From: Zygnema cylindricum
Lineage: Eukaryota; Streptophyta; Zygnematophyceae; Zygnematales; Zygnemataceae
Direction: 5' to 3'
Assembly: GCA_037447655.1 (NCBI GenBank)
Contig: JBBHKE010001138.1
Location: 1 to 53,426, forward strand
DNA: 53,426 nucleotides
Below the pieces are notes generated by a model. The model saw only the letters and a list, made by a program, of their open reading frames with translations, was not told where the DNA came from and searched no databases. Both the position numbers and the translations under genes were made by a program. Position 1 is the stretch's first letter. Each line of letters begins with the position of its first letter. Positions 39,011 to 49,600 of this stretch are shown here, in pieces.

Positions 39011-39687
39011 CACTACATAGCGAATCGTAAATAGAGTAAATAACGATAATTCAGTCGCCTTAAATTTCGACTCTATCACGTTAAATAGAGTAAATGATTC
39101 AAATTTTTTCATTATACTATTTAAGGTAAATTTTAATTAACGTTAAAAATCCTAATATACGTTCGTTTTAAATAATGTGGAGTACGGACAATGTCTGAAT
39201 GCGCAAAACTGTAATTTTATAAGTAAAAAGGTACAAATAATAATTTAACAGAATGGCGCTCGCATGTGAAATTGCACTAAACAAAAAAAATAAATCACAT
39301 CGAAAAAAACCCGTTTGCATAGCTTCGTCCGTCGACAACATCCTCGCCCGTGTGAACATTTACATGAATTTACATGTGAAAATTTTATAGTTAAACGACA
39401 ACAGTATGAGTTGAGACAAATAGTATATATCTATGAGACAAATAGTACTAACGTCATAATGACGTCAAAATATACGGGCTGACGGTTTTCGTATGTCTAA
39501 ATAATTTAGTGTTTATAATTACAGCACGGATAAACATAAGCTAGTATAGAGTACTTAAATAAAGTAGAATAAATTTCCTCTGTGAAAAGGTTCTATCACA
39601 ATAATTAGCGTTTACAACTCTAATTGTTTTTTTTGTTTTTTTTGCTCTAATTTTTTCTTTACTATAATTACGATTCGCGGTGTATCG
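39011..39687. mobile_element. CACTA-like element in duplication copy 1
   Basis: Starts CACTACATAGCGAATCGTAA and ends with the inverted 'ttacgattcgcggtgta'. The right terminal TAGTG is decayed. About 680 bp, non-coding. Confidence 0.7.
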
Positions 39688-40200
39688 TAATTTCAGTGTT
39701 GGCGTCACGTACGATTTTCGTACATGGTACGCACTGTACTATCGCATTGTACATGGTAAAGACCATGACGATGCCAAGTGGATGTTTAATTCGCGTTTCG
39801 CTCATGTAGGAGGTTTGATTAAGCGTAAAAGTTTCACATTGATTTGAGCGTTCGATCTCAATCTAATGAACGATATGAATGAATGGACTGAATATATCAT
39901 GTAGTATTAAATATTTTAATGTTAAATCTAGAATACACATTAAACCATTAGCATTATTCAACCATTATTTGTTTAAACAGAATATAAATGGTTTTTGTTT
40001 ATTTTATATTAAGGTGTTGCATGTATATTTATCATATTTTTTTTATCAATACATAATATCACAAATAAAGAAAACAAAAAAAAGACAAACAAAATAAATA
40101 ACAACAATACAACCTTGATCACATAACAAAAACGCAAGAAACAAATGTAAACATAACAAAGAAAAATATAAGAAAAAAAAAACATCAAACTTAACTAGGA

Positions 40201-40740
40201 TTCAACCAACTTAGTCCAAAGACTCAGATGGTTGAACAAAATCATTATCAGCTCGATGGCTGACTAACACTACAAACACGTATTTTCTTTTATATTTATT
40301 GATAGTTAGAATATGTTGATTACTTTAAGTACTTTTTTCTTTTTTCGATCAAGCACCTTAGTCAAAGACCCAGATGGTTGCATAAACATCATTGTCAGCT
40401 CATAGGCTGACTAACATTACAATCACTTATTATTTATTAATTTTCGTTGTTTATTTTAGTAGATTGATCACTTTGAGTACTTTGTTTTTTTTTTTTTTTT
40501 GTGATCAACCAACTTAGTCCTACGACTTAGAAGGTTGCATAAACATCACTATCAGCTCGGAGGCTGACCAACATTACAAACACTTGTTTTCAATCATCAT
40601 ACTTTTTTATTAAAATACATTGTTACTTTGAATAAGTTTTTTTTTTTTGTTTTTCCGATCAACCAACTTAGTCTAAAGACCAAGAAAGTTGTTGAACATC
40701 ATTATCAGCTCAAAGGCTGACGAACATTACAAACATTGGT
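40201..40740. repeat. Tandem array of about 150-bp units with two hairpins each (copy 1, four units)
   Basis: Units start near 40201, 40350, 40506 and 40660. The conserved core has a possible outer stem CAACCA...TGGTTG around 'ttagtc.aaagac', then TCAGCT-nnnn-GGCTGA, then 'aacattacaaacact'. A T-rich spacer of about 70 bp follows. The TCAGCT/GGCTGA stem is the same in all four units while its 4-nt loop differs (cgat, cata, cgga, caaa). Confidence 0.85.
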
Positions 40741-40799
40741 ATATACTTTGAATACTTTAAATACTTTGTAGTTTACCAGTAGTTTCCTAGTAGTTTCAT

Positions 40800-40916
40800 A
40801 TATCATCACCATCATCATAATCGTCATCATCATCGTCAACAACATCATCATCATCATCTTCATCTTCATTATCATCATCATCATCGTCGTCATCATCATC
40901 GTCATCATCATCATCG
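40800..40916. repeat. (ATC)n microsatellite reaching the assembly gap
   Basis: Interrupted ATC/GTC triplets ending directly at the Ns. Confidence 0.95.
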
Positions 40917-40926
40917 NNNNNNNNNN
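40917..40926. other. Assembly gap of 10 N
   Basis: Ten undetermined bases at the end of the (ATC)n run; the true gap length is unknown. Confidence 1.
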
Positions 40927-42992
40927 GCCCAAAGCCCACAAGTCTAAAACTTTTTTTTTTTTTGCAGCTAAAACCCCGTAGTCTTTAAAAGTTAAAACGC
41001 TGGTAATGAGCCGCGTGCGATCAGGAAAAAAGCTAACCTCTGATGCTTAGCCCACTCTTTGTATGGCAATAACCGACGCACGGAGTACTAAATGAAACCA
41101 AACTAAATACACGAAGTGACGCGAGACCAAATCTAAACCACACTAAAAACAAACAAGCATCACGTAAACTTAGATTCAATAATTGTAAATCGTAACAAGG
41201 GACAATAAAAACATTAACATTAATAGCAATTCACGGTGTAGATTACTATTAACGTTTTTTATTCTCCGTGGACACTTAGTTAACTTGTTGATCCGACGGT
41301 TGCGCTTTAACGGTATGTTTCTCACCCGATTCGTAGTCTCCAATCGAAAAAAGGACTAGCGTGCGCCGAGTAATGGTCGCAAAATTGAAAATTTCTGATG
41401 CCCCAAAATCGACGTTTTTTTTTTTTTCAAAATCTGAACACCCGAAACCCGACCGCGTCATATCATGCTACCCAGTACCCGATACGTTCATATCATGCTA
41501 CCCAGTACCCGATACGTGATTACGAGAAGAAAAGTTAACTGAAACTCGATTTCTCACGACTATCGGTACCGGCCCGTACCCTAATAAGTACAAAATTAGT
41601 GGTACTTCTCCCTTATATTTTCCAGGATACCAAGAGCACAAAGTATAATAATGTTGGATGGTATGGACAGTACAGTAGTAGAATGTACCTACGAAACCTT
41701 CAATTTTTTTCGTTTTTTGCTTACCCGGCTGTACCCGAATTTGTTTTTTTAATTTGTGAATTACCCGGCCGAATCCGGCCGGCCCCCACAATCTGGCACC
41801 CAATCCGTGCGGGATCCAATGCGGCCGGCCGGGTGCTGGTCGGGGTAGTGATCGGGTTCGGATTCGGGTACGGATTGGGGTACCCGATTGTGACCTCTGG
41901 CGCGGAGAAACGATCGTTCAAGTGACGGAAAAAACAACAACACTAATAGCGGTTCACGGTGATCCCCATTGTAGTGCATTGAATTATTTTTTTGTTGATT
42001 TATAATAATAAGGTACATATCGTATATCGTATTAACACGCGTTTAAATATACATCGCTATGTTATACCATGTACGGCATGCGGTACAATTTATGATACGG
42101 GATACGGCCGATACGCGCTACAATGAAATTGTCGCACATTCCTGCAACAACCATGCGAAGACTTTTCTATGGCCATGCCTATGGCTTTTCCCGCACGTCA
42201 AATCACGCCACGCCACGTTTGTCACATGCACGTCATTCTTGAGTTAAGTGTGTGCCCATGTGTTCAAGGTAGGGTTTTTTCTCGTCGTTTTTACAAAAAT
42301 TGAGACTAGCAACGAGAAAATATTACGCCGTACGAAAAATGGGCAAGAACACAAGTACATTTTGCGTCACCTTGGAGCTTGGAAGGTACAACAATTTGGC
42401 ATTATTATCATCTCGACCCACTTCCACTTCACGCCAGCTCATCTTCACACTTGCACTGGAATCAAATCGCGACCTGATTTTAATCAAAATAATACCCTAT
42501 TGCCGAATAGAAAACCGGGATTAAACCGGGATTGCAGGCGTGAAACCTCTTCGAAATTTCTGAGCGACAAAGAGTACAGACTATTTTTTACCTGCTCGTC
42601 ACGCGCATGTACGTACGAAAATGACGAGCATTTATAGAAAAAAAAATAGTTGGGGTCTCGGACCTCCACTTCATTAATGGGTCCTTTGCATAAGTTTACG
42701 TCGTTCTCGTCTCTCCCCCTCTTTCTCACTCGTCCGCTCCACTTTCTCTCTCATTTTCATGAGATGCAGCAATAATCGTATCAAATGAAAGATATTTTGT
42801 TTTTCTTTTTTTTGAATATTTTTGGTTTGAGTTTGATGGCATATCGAATGATAAAAGGTAAGAAAAAGAAACCGGGAAGTCATGGCGGAAAATCTACATA
42901 CTTATGACGTCACATGGTAACATGACTTCGTTATGTCACAAAACCCTAAACATCTAAAATGTCACAAAAACCTCGACGTCTACATTTGTCTC
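40927..42992. repeat. Transposon-derived sequence with hAT-like segment, no gene
   Basis: 41360-41900 has a 30-bp perfect tandem duplication (about 41459-41518) and then 'cgggttcggattcgggtac' and 'gtacccgattg' motifs, usual near plant hAT ends. TIR relics of the 28.2-kb family face the same way at 41225-41245 and 41940-41965. 42050-42990 has GTACGG-rich sequence and short frames only. Confidence 0.5.
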
Positions 42993-43599
42993 TGTTTTTG
43001 CTTTGCCCTTTTTCTAAATGGGAAAAGCATTGTAGTCGCCTTCGTCTCTGGTGACAACGAGAATTGACCGTCGATGTTTTTTGTGTTAGATCTTGAGTCG
43101 TTGAGGGTTTTGAGTTAGGATTGGCGTCTTTGGTGACAAAGGAAAGAGACACGTGGTACAATCCTATTTGTTATATTTCACGTGGTTGTAGTGGTATGAT
43201 AAAGTCCAGAAAAAATCGAGTTCACGCCAAAATGTCGTGTTATCAATACCGGTTGAGTAACGTACAGTATTGTACGCTAAATTTTTTCGCGTGCGATTCC
43301 GTACATCATGCCGATTTGTCGTTTTGTCAATATCCGTACACGCCAAAATGTCGTGTTATCAATACCGGTGAAGTAACGTACAGTATCGAACTTTAAATTT
43401 TTGCGCGTGCGATCCTGTCACATCACGCCACGTTGTCGTGTTCTCAATTTCCGTACACGACTGTTATTTCAGTGTTGACGAGACGTACGATGTGTCGTGA
43501 TATCAATACCGGTACAGTAATGTACAGTATCGCACTTTTAATTTTGGCGCGTGCAATCTGGTCGCATCACGCCACATTGTCGTGTTCTCAATATCCGTA

Positions 43600-44286
43600 C
43601 ACTACACAGCGAATCGTAATTAGAGTAAATAACGCTAATTCGGTCGCCTTAAATTTCAACTGTATCACGTTAAATAGAGTAAATGATTCGAATTTTTTCA
43701 TTTTATTATTTAAAGTAAAGTTTAATTAGCGTAAAAAATCCTAATATAGGTTCGTTTTAAATAATGTGGAGTACCGACAACGTCTGACTGTGCAAAAATG
43801 CAATTTTATAAGTAAAAAGGTACAAATAATAATTTAATAGAATCGCGCTCACATGTGAAATTGCACTAAACAAAAAAATTAAATCGCATAAAAAAAACCC
43901 ATTCGCATAGCTCCGTCTGTCGACAACATTCTCGCCCGTGTGAACATTTACATGAATTTACATGTGAAAATTTTATAGTTAAACGACAACAGTATGAGCT
44001 GAGACAAATAGTATATATCTATGAGACAAATAGTACTAACATCATTATGACGTCAAAATTTACGAGCTGACGGTTTTCGTATGTCTAAATAACTTAGTGT
44101 TTATAATTACAGCACGGATAATTATTGCCGACATAAGCTAATATAGAGTACTTAAATAAAGTAGAATAAATTTCCTTTGTGAAAAGGTTCCATCACAATA
44201 ATTTGCGTTTACAACTCTAATTGTTTTTTTTTTGTTTTTTTGCTCTCATTTTTTCTTTACTATAATTACGATTCGCGGTGTACCGT
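43600..44286. mobile_element. CACTA-like element in duplication copy 2
   Basis: Starts CACTACACAGCGAATCGTAA and ends with the inverted 'ttacgattcgcggtgta'. It lies at the same place in the repeat as the element at 39011, so insertion predates the duplication. Confidence 0.72.
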
Positions 44287-44797
44287 AATTTCAATGTTGG
44301 CGTCACGTACGATTTTCGTACATGGTACGCACTGTACTATCGCATTGTACATGGTAAAGACCATGACGATGCCAAGTGGATGGTTTAATTCGCGTTTCGC
44401 TCATGTAGGAGGTTTGATTAAGCGTAAAAGTTTCACATTGATTTGAGCGTTCGATCTCAATCTAATGAACAATATGAATGAATCAACTGAATATATCATG
44501 TAGTATTAAATATTTTAATGTCAAATCTAGAATACACATTAAACCATTAGCATTATTCAACCATTATTCGTTTAAACAGAATACAAATGGTTTTTGTTTA
44601 TTTTATATTAAGGTTTTGCATGTCTATTTTTCATTTTTTTTTTATCAATACATAATATCACAAAAAAAGAAAACAAAAAAATACAAACAAAATAAATAAC
44701 CACAATACAACCTTGATCACATAACAAAATCGCAAGAAAAAAATGTAAACATAACAAAGAAAAAAATAAGAAAAAAATAATCAAACTTAACTAGGAT

Positions 44798-45335
44798 TCA
44801 ACCAACTTAGTCTAAAGACCCAGATGGTTGGAACAACGTCATTATCAGCTCGATGGCTGACTAACACTACAAACACGTATTTTCTTTTATATTTTGTGAT
44901 AGTTAGAATATTTTGATTACTTTAAGTATTTTTTTTTGTTTTCGATCATGCACCTTAGTCGAAGACCCAGATGGTTGCATAAACATCATTATCAGCTCAA
45001 ATGCTGACTAACATTACAATCACTTATTATTTATTAATTTTTGTTGTTTATTTTAGTAGATTGATTACTTTGAGTACTTTTTTTTTTTTTTTGTGATCAA
45101 CCAACTTAGTCCTAAGACTTAGAAGGGTGCATAAACATCACTATCAGCTCGGAGGCTGACCAACATTACAAACACTTGTTTTCAATCATAATACTTGTTT
45201 GTTAGAATACATTGTTACTTTGAGTAAATTTTTTTTTTTTGTTTTTTCGATCAACCAACTTAGTCTAGAGACCAAGAAAGTTGTTAAACATCATTATCAG
45301 CTCAAAGGCTGACGAACATTTCAAACATTGATATA
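44798..45335. repeat. Tandem array of about 150-bp two-hairpin units (copy 2)
   Basis: Four units starting near 44798, 44950, 45098 and 45250, plus a trace of a fifth at 45410-45435. Each keeps the TCAGCT...GCTGA segment and 'aacattacaaacact'. Confidence 0.85.
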
Positions 45336-45491
45336 CATTTTTTTAAATACAACACAAATGCTTTGACTACTTTGTTTTGGTGAAAGTTGACTAATTTGTT
45401 TTTTTTTTATTTGACCAGCATTACAAACATTAGTGTTTTTTTTTTTTTTGAAATTCAATACAAATAATTTGAATACTTTGAATACTTTGAG

Positions 45492-45871
45492 GTAGTTGTA
45501 ACAGTAGTTTCATATATTATACTTCAACTATTATTATATACATTGTTAATAATATAACTCATACTTCAAATATATTAAACAGGTAATTACGTGCATTATT
45601 GTATATATTACAAATATTACTTATGTTAAATATGATTTATAACGTTTTTAACGTTTTACACTATCAGTTACATGTGATAGAAATATTATTCGATATGTTA
45701 TATACATTGTAATTGTCGTTATATATACGACATTATGTATTTTTTGTTATTCAGGTGTAAGTGTTTTTTTTTTTCGGCTTTTGGGAGTTCTATTTTAGGT
45801 AAACTCATTATAACACGAAAACCTCTTTTTCGATTACATGTTACAGGGTTTGGGAATGAATACTTTGATTA

Positions 45872-45905
<34 letters not shown>

Positions 45906-46213
45906 GTCATCTTCATCATCATCATCATCGTCATCATCATCGTCATCATCATCATTGTCAACAACATCATCATCATCATCATCATCATCTTCATCTTCTC
46001 ATCATCATCATCATCGTCGTCATCATCATCGTCAACATCTTCTTCATCATCATCACCATCATCATCATTACATCATTATAATCATCATCATCATCATCAT
46101 TATATCATCATCATCATCATCATCATCATGATCATCGTCATCATCATCATCATTACAGTATCATCATCAACAATAATATCATCATCATCATCATTATCAT
46201 TATCATTACATCG

Positions 46214-46248
<35 letters not shown>

Positions 46249-46943
46249 TTCATCATCATCATCATCATCATGATCATCATCATCACCATGATCATGATCG
46301 TCATCATCATCATCATTATCAACATCATCTACATCATCATCATTACATCGTCATCATCATTACATCGTCATCATCATTGCATCATCATTAACATCATCAT
46401 TACATCATCATTATCATCATCATTACAACATCATCATCATCGTCATCATCATCAGCCCATCTTTCAGTAGGAGCAGACAATGCTCTAGAAAAATAAATAA
46501 ATAATAACTACCTTTTTTACATAAGAATATTTAAACTCACAACCAAACAATAATAAGGAAAGAGCACGCAAAAAACAATTCCCAAACCCTGTAACATGTA
46601 ATCGGAAAGAGGTTTTCATGTCAAAGTGAGCTTACCTAAAATAGAACTCCCAAAAGTCGAAAAAAAACACACTTACACCTGAATAACAAAAAACACATAA
46701 TGTCGTATACATAATGACAATTACAATATATATAACATATCGAATAATATTTCTATCTTATGTAACTGATATAGTATAAAACGTTATAAAACGTTATAAT
46801 ACATATTTAACATAAGTAATATTTGTAATATATACAATAATGCACGTTATTATCTGTTTAATATACTTGAAGCAGGAGATATATTATAAACAATGTATAT
46901 AATTTTAGTTCAAGTATAATATATGAACTACTGTTACAACTAC
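45492..46943. repeat. Large inverted repeat: 367-bp arms around an (ATC)n loop
   Basis: Arms 45492-45858 and 46577-46943 are near-identical inverted copies; for example 'ttacagggtttgggaat' on the left faces 'attcccaaaccctgtaa' on the right. The 718-bp loop is mainly interrupted (ATC)n at 45870-46453. No transposase and no clear target duplication. It could be a foldback-type element or a palindrome formed by replication. Confidence 0.85.
45870..46453. repeat. (ATC)n microsatellite, about 580 bp
   Basis: ATC triplets with interspersed GTC, ATT, ACC and CTT variants. The Ser-, Ile- and His-rich frames through it are artefacts. Confidence 0.97.
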
Positions 46944-47560
46944 TGCTATAGTTGTACTGTATACTTATAACAATTATAATAAACATAATGTAATGGTTAG
47001 GCATAATTATAATAAACATAATGTAATATTTAGATATAATTGTCATAATATATATAACATAACAGTTAGTTTCAACTGTTATAATTACTATAATGTATAA
47101 GTTTATTATACTTATAATAATTAACATAATATAACAGTTAGATACAACTGTTATAATATGTATAATATAACAGTTAATTTTAACTGTTAAGATAAATATA
47201 ATGTAAAGTGTTATAAAAAATATAATGTAATTGTTAGTTAACACTAATAATTAACACATTCTAACAGTTAGATATAGATGTTCAAATATATATACTAAAG
47301 TAGTTAGTTCTCACTATTAAATTAACACATTATGATAGCTAGACTATATATAATGTATAACTGGTTAAAACTCTAATAATATAACAGTTAGATTAAACTT
47401 GCTATATTATGTGTAGTATAGCAGTTATATATAATATTATATAATTGTCAACCAATGTCAACCGATGTCTTATATAAAATATATTTATAATAACATTTGT
47501 TTTTAATTAACAAGATAATTTTGAGAGCACAAGAAGACTCAACCGATGGTAGAGCGCTAA
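46944..47560. repeat. AT-rich array of small palindromes
   Basis: Repeated 'aacagtta' and 'taactgtt' words, about 6-8 bp apart, alternate with 'ataaacataatgtaat' through the region to about 47420, for example at 47064-47085 and 47124-47155. No gene. Confidence 0.65.
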
Positions 47561-47919
47561 GCTCCACGTTCTGTCAACATTCTTTACATGAGTTTATATA
47601 ATTCGAGATTTTTATATAAATGTCATAAAAAGAACAAAAGTGAAAGTAAACAAATAAAACGTGCGGATAATCGGACTGAAAACTGAAACTGAGGATTGAT
47701 GTACCACAAACATATCCAAAATAAACGGATCCCAACAAACAAAATAACACATCACAACATACATTGCATCGGAACGAAAAGAATATGAAAAATCTTGGCA
47801 GAGATGGCTGCGCAACAAACCACACTATTTAGATTCGAAGAGGTAAAAGGAAACCATTGTTGGCTTCGTGTTGAGAGAAAGAGGGAGAAACTAAGCGTAT
47901 AAAAGCTATGGCGGTATAC
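47561..47919. other. No gene seen
   Basis: Minus-strand frames at 47574-47825 are Phe/Cys-rich without splice or domain support. 'cttcgtgttgagagaaagag' at 47861 is repeated at 48020. Confidence 0.4.
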
Positions 47920-47982
47920 ATATAATATATATATATATTATCTATATATATAATATATATATATATGTTATATATATAGATA

Positions 47983-48015
<33 letters not shown>

Positions 48016-48123
48016 TGTCTTCGTGTTGAGAGAAAGAGGAAGAAACTAATCGTATAAAAACTATGGCGGTTTATATATATATTATCTATACATATATGCT
48101 ATACATATATTACATATATATAT

Positions 48124-48221
<98 letters not shown>
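47920..48221. repeat. (AT)n microsatellites with a duplicated 60-bp unit
   Basis: AT runs at 47920-48015 and 48070-48221 are interrupted by 48020-48068, a second copy of 47861-47912 ('gagaaactaa.cgtataaaa' and then 'ctatggcggt'). Confidence 0.9.
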
Positions 48222-48222
<1 letters not shown>

Positions 48223-48453
48223 TGTTAGAATTCCTAGAAATCCGGGAATCGGTATGTCCCATACTAGGGAAAAGTGAGCCGGCCAGGGCTCGAACCTGGG
48301 ACCTCTGAATTGAGATGTCAGCGCACTAACCACTGTGCCACCAGCTCGATGTAGAGCTTGGCGGGTCCGTACCTATTTCTTTTAGGCGGGTTCAAGTGTG
48401 ACGCATCACATTCTACCCCGTATTGAACCGGCATTCACGTGCCAATCCAACAT
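48222..48453 (-). mobile_element. Probable tRNA-derived SINE between (AT)n arrays
   Basis: The unique 230-bp block begins (minus strand) 'gttggattggcacgtgaatg', holds a tRNA-Glu-like head at 48276-48347, then about 50 bp of body and a 3' (AT)n tail. Box A TGGCACAGTGG and box B GGTTCGAGCCC are intact, so Pol III transcription is plausible. About 105 bp upstream of the head may be an unrelated flank. Confidence 0.5.
48276..48347 (-). tRNA. tRNA-Glu(CTC)-like sequence, likely SINE head or tRNA relic
   Basis: 72 nt fold as a cloverleaf: 7-bp acceptor (GAGCTGG/CCGGCTC, one G-T), D arm GCAC...GTGC, anticodon stem CTGAC/TTCAG with one mismatch, loop ATCTCAA (CTC), T arm CCAGG-TTCGAGC-CCTGG. The sequence is unlike normal plant tRNA-Glu and it is embedded in repeats, so I favour a SINE over a working tRNA. 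Confidence 0.5.
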
Positions 48454-48477
48454 TATATATATAACATATATGTATAT

Positions 48478-48509
<32 letters not shown>

Positions 48510-48580
48510 TAGATAAATATATAGTATATATATAATATATATATATATATATTACATATATATATTATATATATACACAT
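48454..48580. repeat. (AT)n-rich microsatellite
   Basis: Alternating AT with TATATAT/ATAAT interruptions, upstream of the SINE-like block. Confidence 0.9.
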
Positions 48581-48648
48581 ATATTTTCGACTCTGACTAA
48601 TGCTTGCTTGTACAATTTTATCCACACTAAATAAGGTGCAATTTTTTC

Positions 48649-48693
48649 CTAAACTAGCACAACTTCGATAAAAACGTGCGATAACGTTGACAA
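48649..48693 (-). CDS. Tentative terminal exon of a small membrane-protein gene
   Basis: Acceptor 'ttatcttctttttggcag', then LSTLSHVFIEVVLV and TAG. In phase with the exon at 48777-48866. Continues the hydrophobic stretch begun there. Confidence 0.35.
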   Translation of the reverse strand: MSTLSHVFIEVVLV

Positions 48694-48776
48694 CTGCCAA
48701 AAAGAAGATAAAGCTTTCACATAAAACTGATAAATAAAAATGACAGGATTTGACATAAACAGATAGAAAAAGGTAC

Positions 48777-48866
48777 CTGGGAAAGGAGAGATCCGAGGAG
48801 GGTACATGTGAGGGCGGCTAAGGCACCGACTGTCATTGCATACTTGGCAATAGCTTCCCTCTCACC
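48777..48866 (-). CDS. Candidate exon encoding a membrane segment
   Basis: 30 codons, GEREAIAKYAMTVGALAALT then CTLLGSLLSQ; donor 'gtacct', acceptor 'tttctgactggag'. The layout (charged start, MTVG, hydrophobic run, Gln before a phase-0 donor) resembles exon 12 of the GRAM-VASt gene (MTVGKCLLAVMLTVMLGMQ), so it may be a paralogous tail exon. Family otherwise unrecognised. Confidence 0.42.
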
Positions 48867-48894
48867 CTCCAGTCAGAAAACAAACAGCTTTACT

Positions 48895-49025
48895 TCTCCC
48901 CTCTCTCTCCTCTCTCTCTGCCTTTTCCTCTCCCTCTCCCTCTCCCTCTCCTCTATAGAATATTCAAAATATCTAGAATTGATGAAGGGGAAAGGGAGGG
49001 AGGGAGGGAGGGAGGGAAAGGGAGA
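48895..49025. repeat. CT-rich then GGGA-rich microsatellite
   Basis: (CTCTCC)n on the plus strand at 48895-48953, then (GGGA)n at 48985-49020: opposite purine strands 30 bp apart. Confidence 0.9.
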
Positions 49026-49034
49026 TAGAGGTAC

Positions 49035-49116
49035 TGGTTGACAGGAAGAGAACCAGATTCGCGCTCCAATGACGAGACAAGGGGAGATGTTGACAAGGCA
49101 GTCCACAACCACCGGT
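49035..49116 (-). CDS. Weak candidate exon upstream of the membrane-segment exon
   Basis: The phase-0 compatible frame reads PVVVDCLVNISPCLVIGARI then WFSSCQP, donor 'gtacct', acceptor 'tcgatttctgag' of modest quality. Other frames are also open, so reading and even coding status are unsure. Confidence 0.2.
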
Positions 49117-49249
49117 CTCAGAAATCGAAACGTTTGACATTTTGTCGTCACCTAGAAGAGTACAGTAGCAAGGAAGTAAACGAACGGAATTGTAAAAAAA
49201 AAGTACTTTTCATTTTTGCGCGTGCGATCCAGTCCCATCACGCCACTAT

Positions 49250-49600
49250 CCGTACACTACACCGCCAATCGCTATTAGCGTAGTGTAGGCTAATTCCGAC
49301 CCGCTTTTTTTTTTTTGCTTTGCCCTTTTTCTAAAAGGGAAAAGCATTGTAGTCGCCTTTGTCTCTGGTGACAACGAAAATTGACCGTCGATTGTTTTTG
49401 TGTAAGATTTTGAGCTGTTGAGTGATTTGAGTTTTGATTGGCTTTGTCATGTTCTAATTTTGATGTAACGAAAAAGACACGTGGTACAATCTTATTTGTT
49501 GTATTTCGCGTGGTTGTAGTGGTATGATTAAAGGCCAGACGAAATTGACGTCACGCCAAAATGTCGTGTTATCAATGCCGGTTGAGTAACGTACAGTAAC
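49250..49600. repeat. CACTA-type end relic and partial third copy of the long repeat
   Basis: 49255-49287 has CACTACACCGCCAATCGC and 'tagcgtagtg'. 49315-49600 matches the first 240 bp of the 38.4 and 43.0-kb copies ('ctttgccctttttctaaa.g' through 'tcaatgccggttgagtaac'). Confidence 0.75.

Larger units (their letters stand above)
38409..40916. repeat. Long direct duplication, copy 1
   Basis: Colinear with copy 2 (42993-45335). Order: a 'ctttgccctttttctaaa.g' segment; 118-bp tandem units with 'aaaatgtcgtg...tcaataccggt'; a CACTA-like element; 'ggcgtcacgtac'; the two-hairpin tandem array; then (ATC)n. It ends in a 10-N gap. No intact coding frame is evident. Confidence 0.85.
42993..45335. repeat. 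Long direct duplication, copy 2
   Basis: Same order of parts as copy 1 (38409 onward) with scattered substitutions and small indels. Direct orientation, offset about 4.6 kb. Confidence 0.88.

Noticed and set aside
40201-40740. Tandem array as tRNA-like or protein-coding repeats
   Set aside because: No cloverleaf fits and all frames are broken by stops in the T-rich spacers.
45735-46391. 218-codon frame rich in Ile, Ser and His
   Set aside because: Translation of (ATC)n; it also begins inside a palindrome arm.
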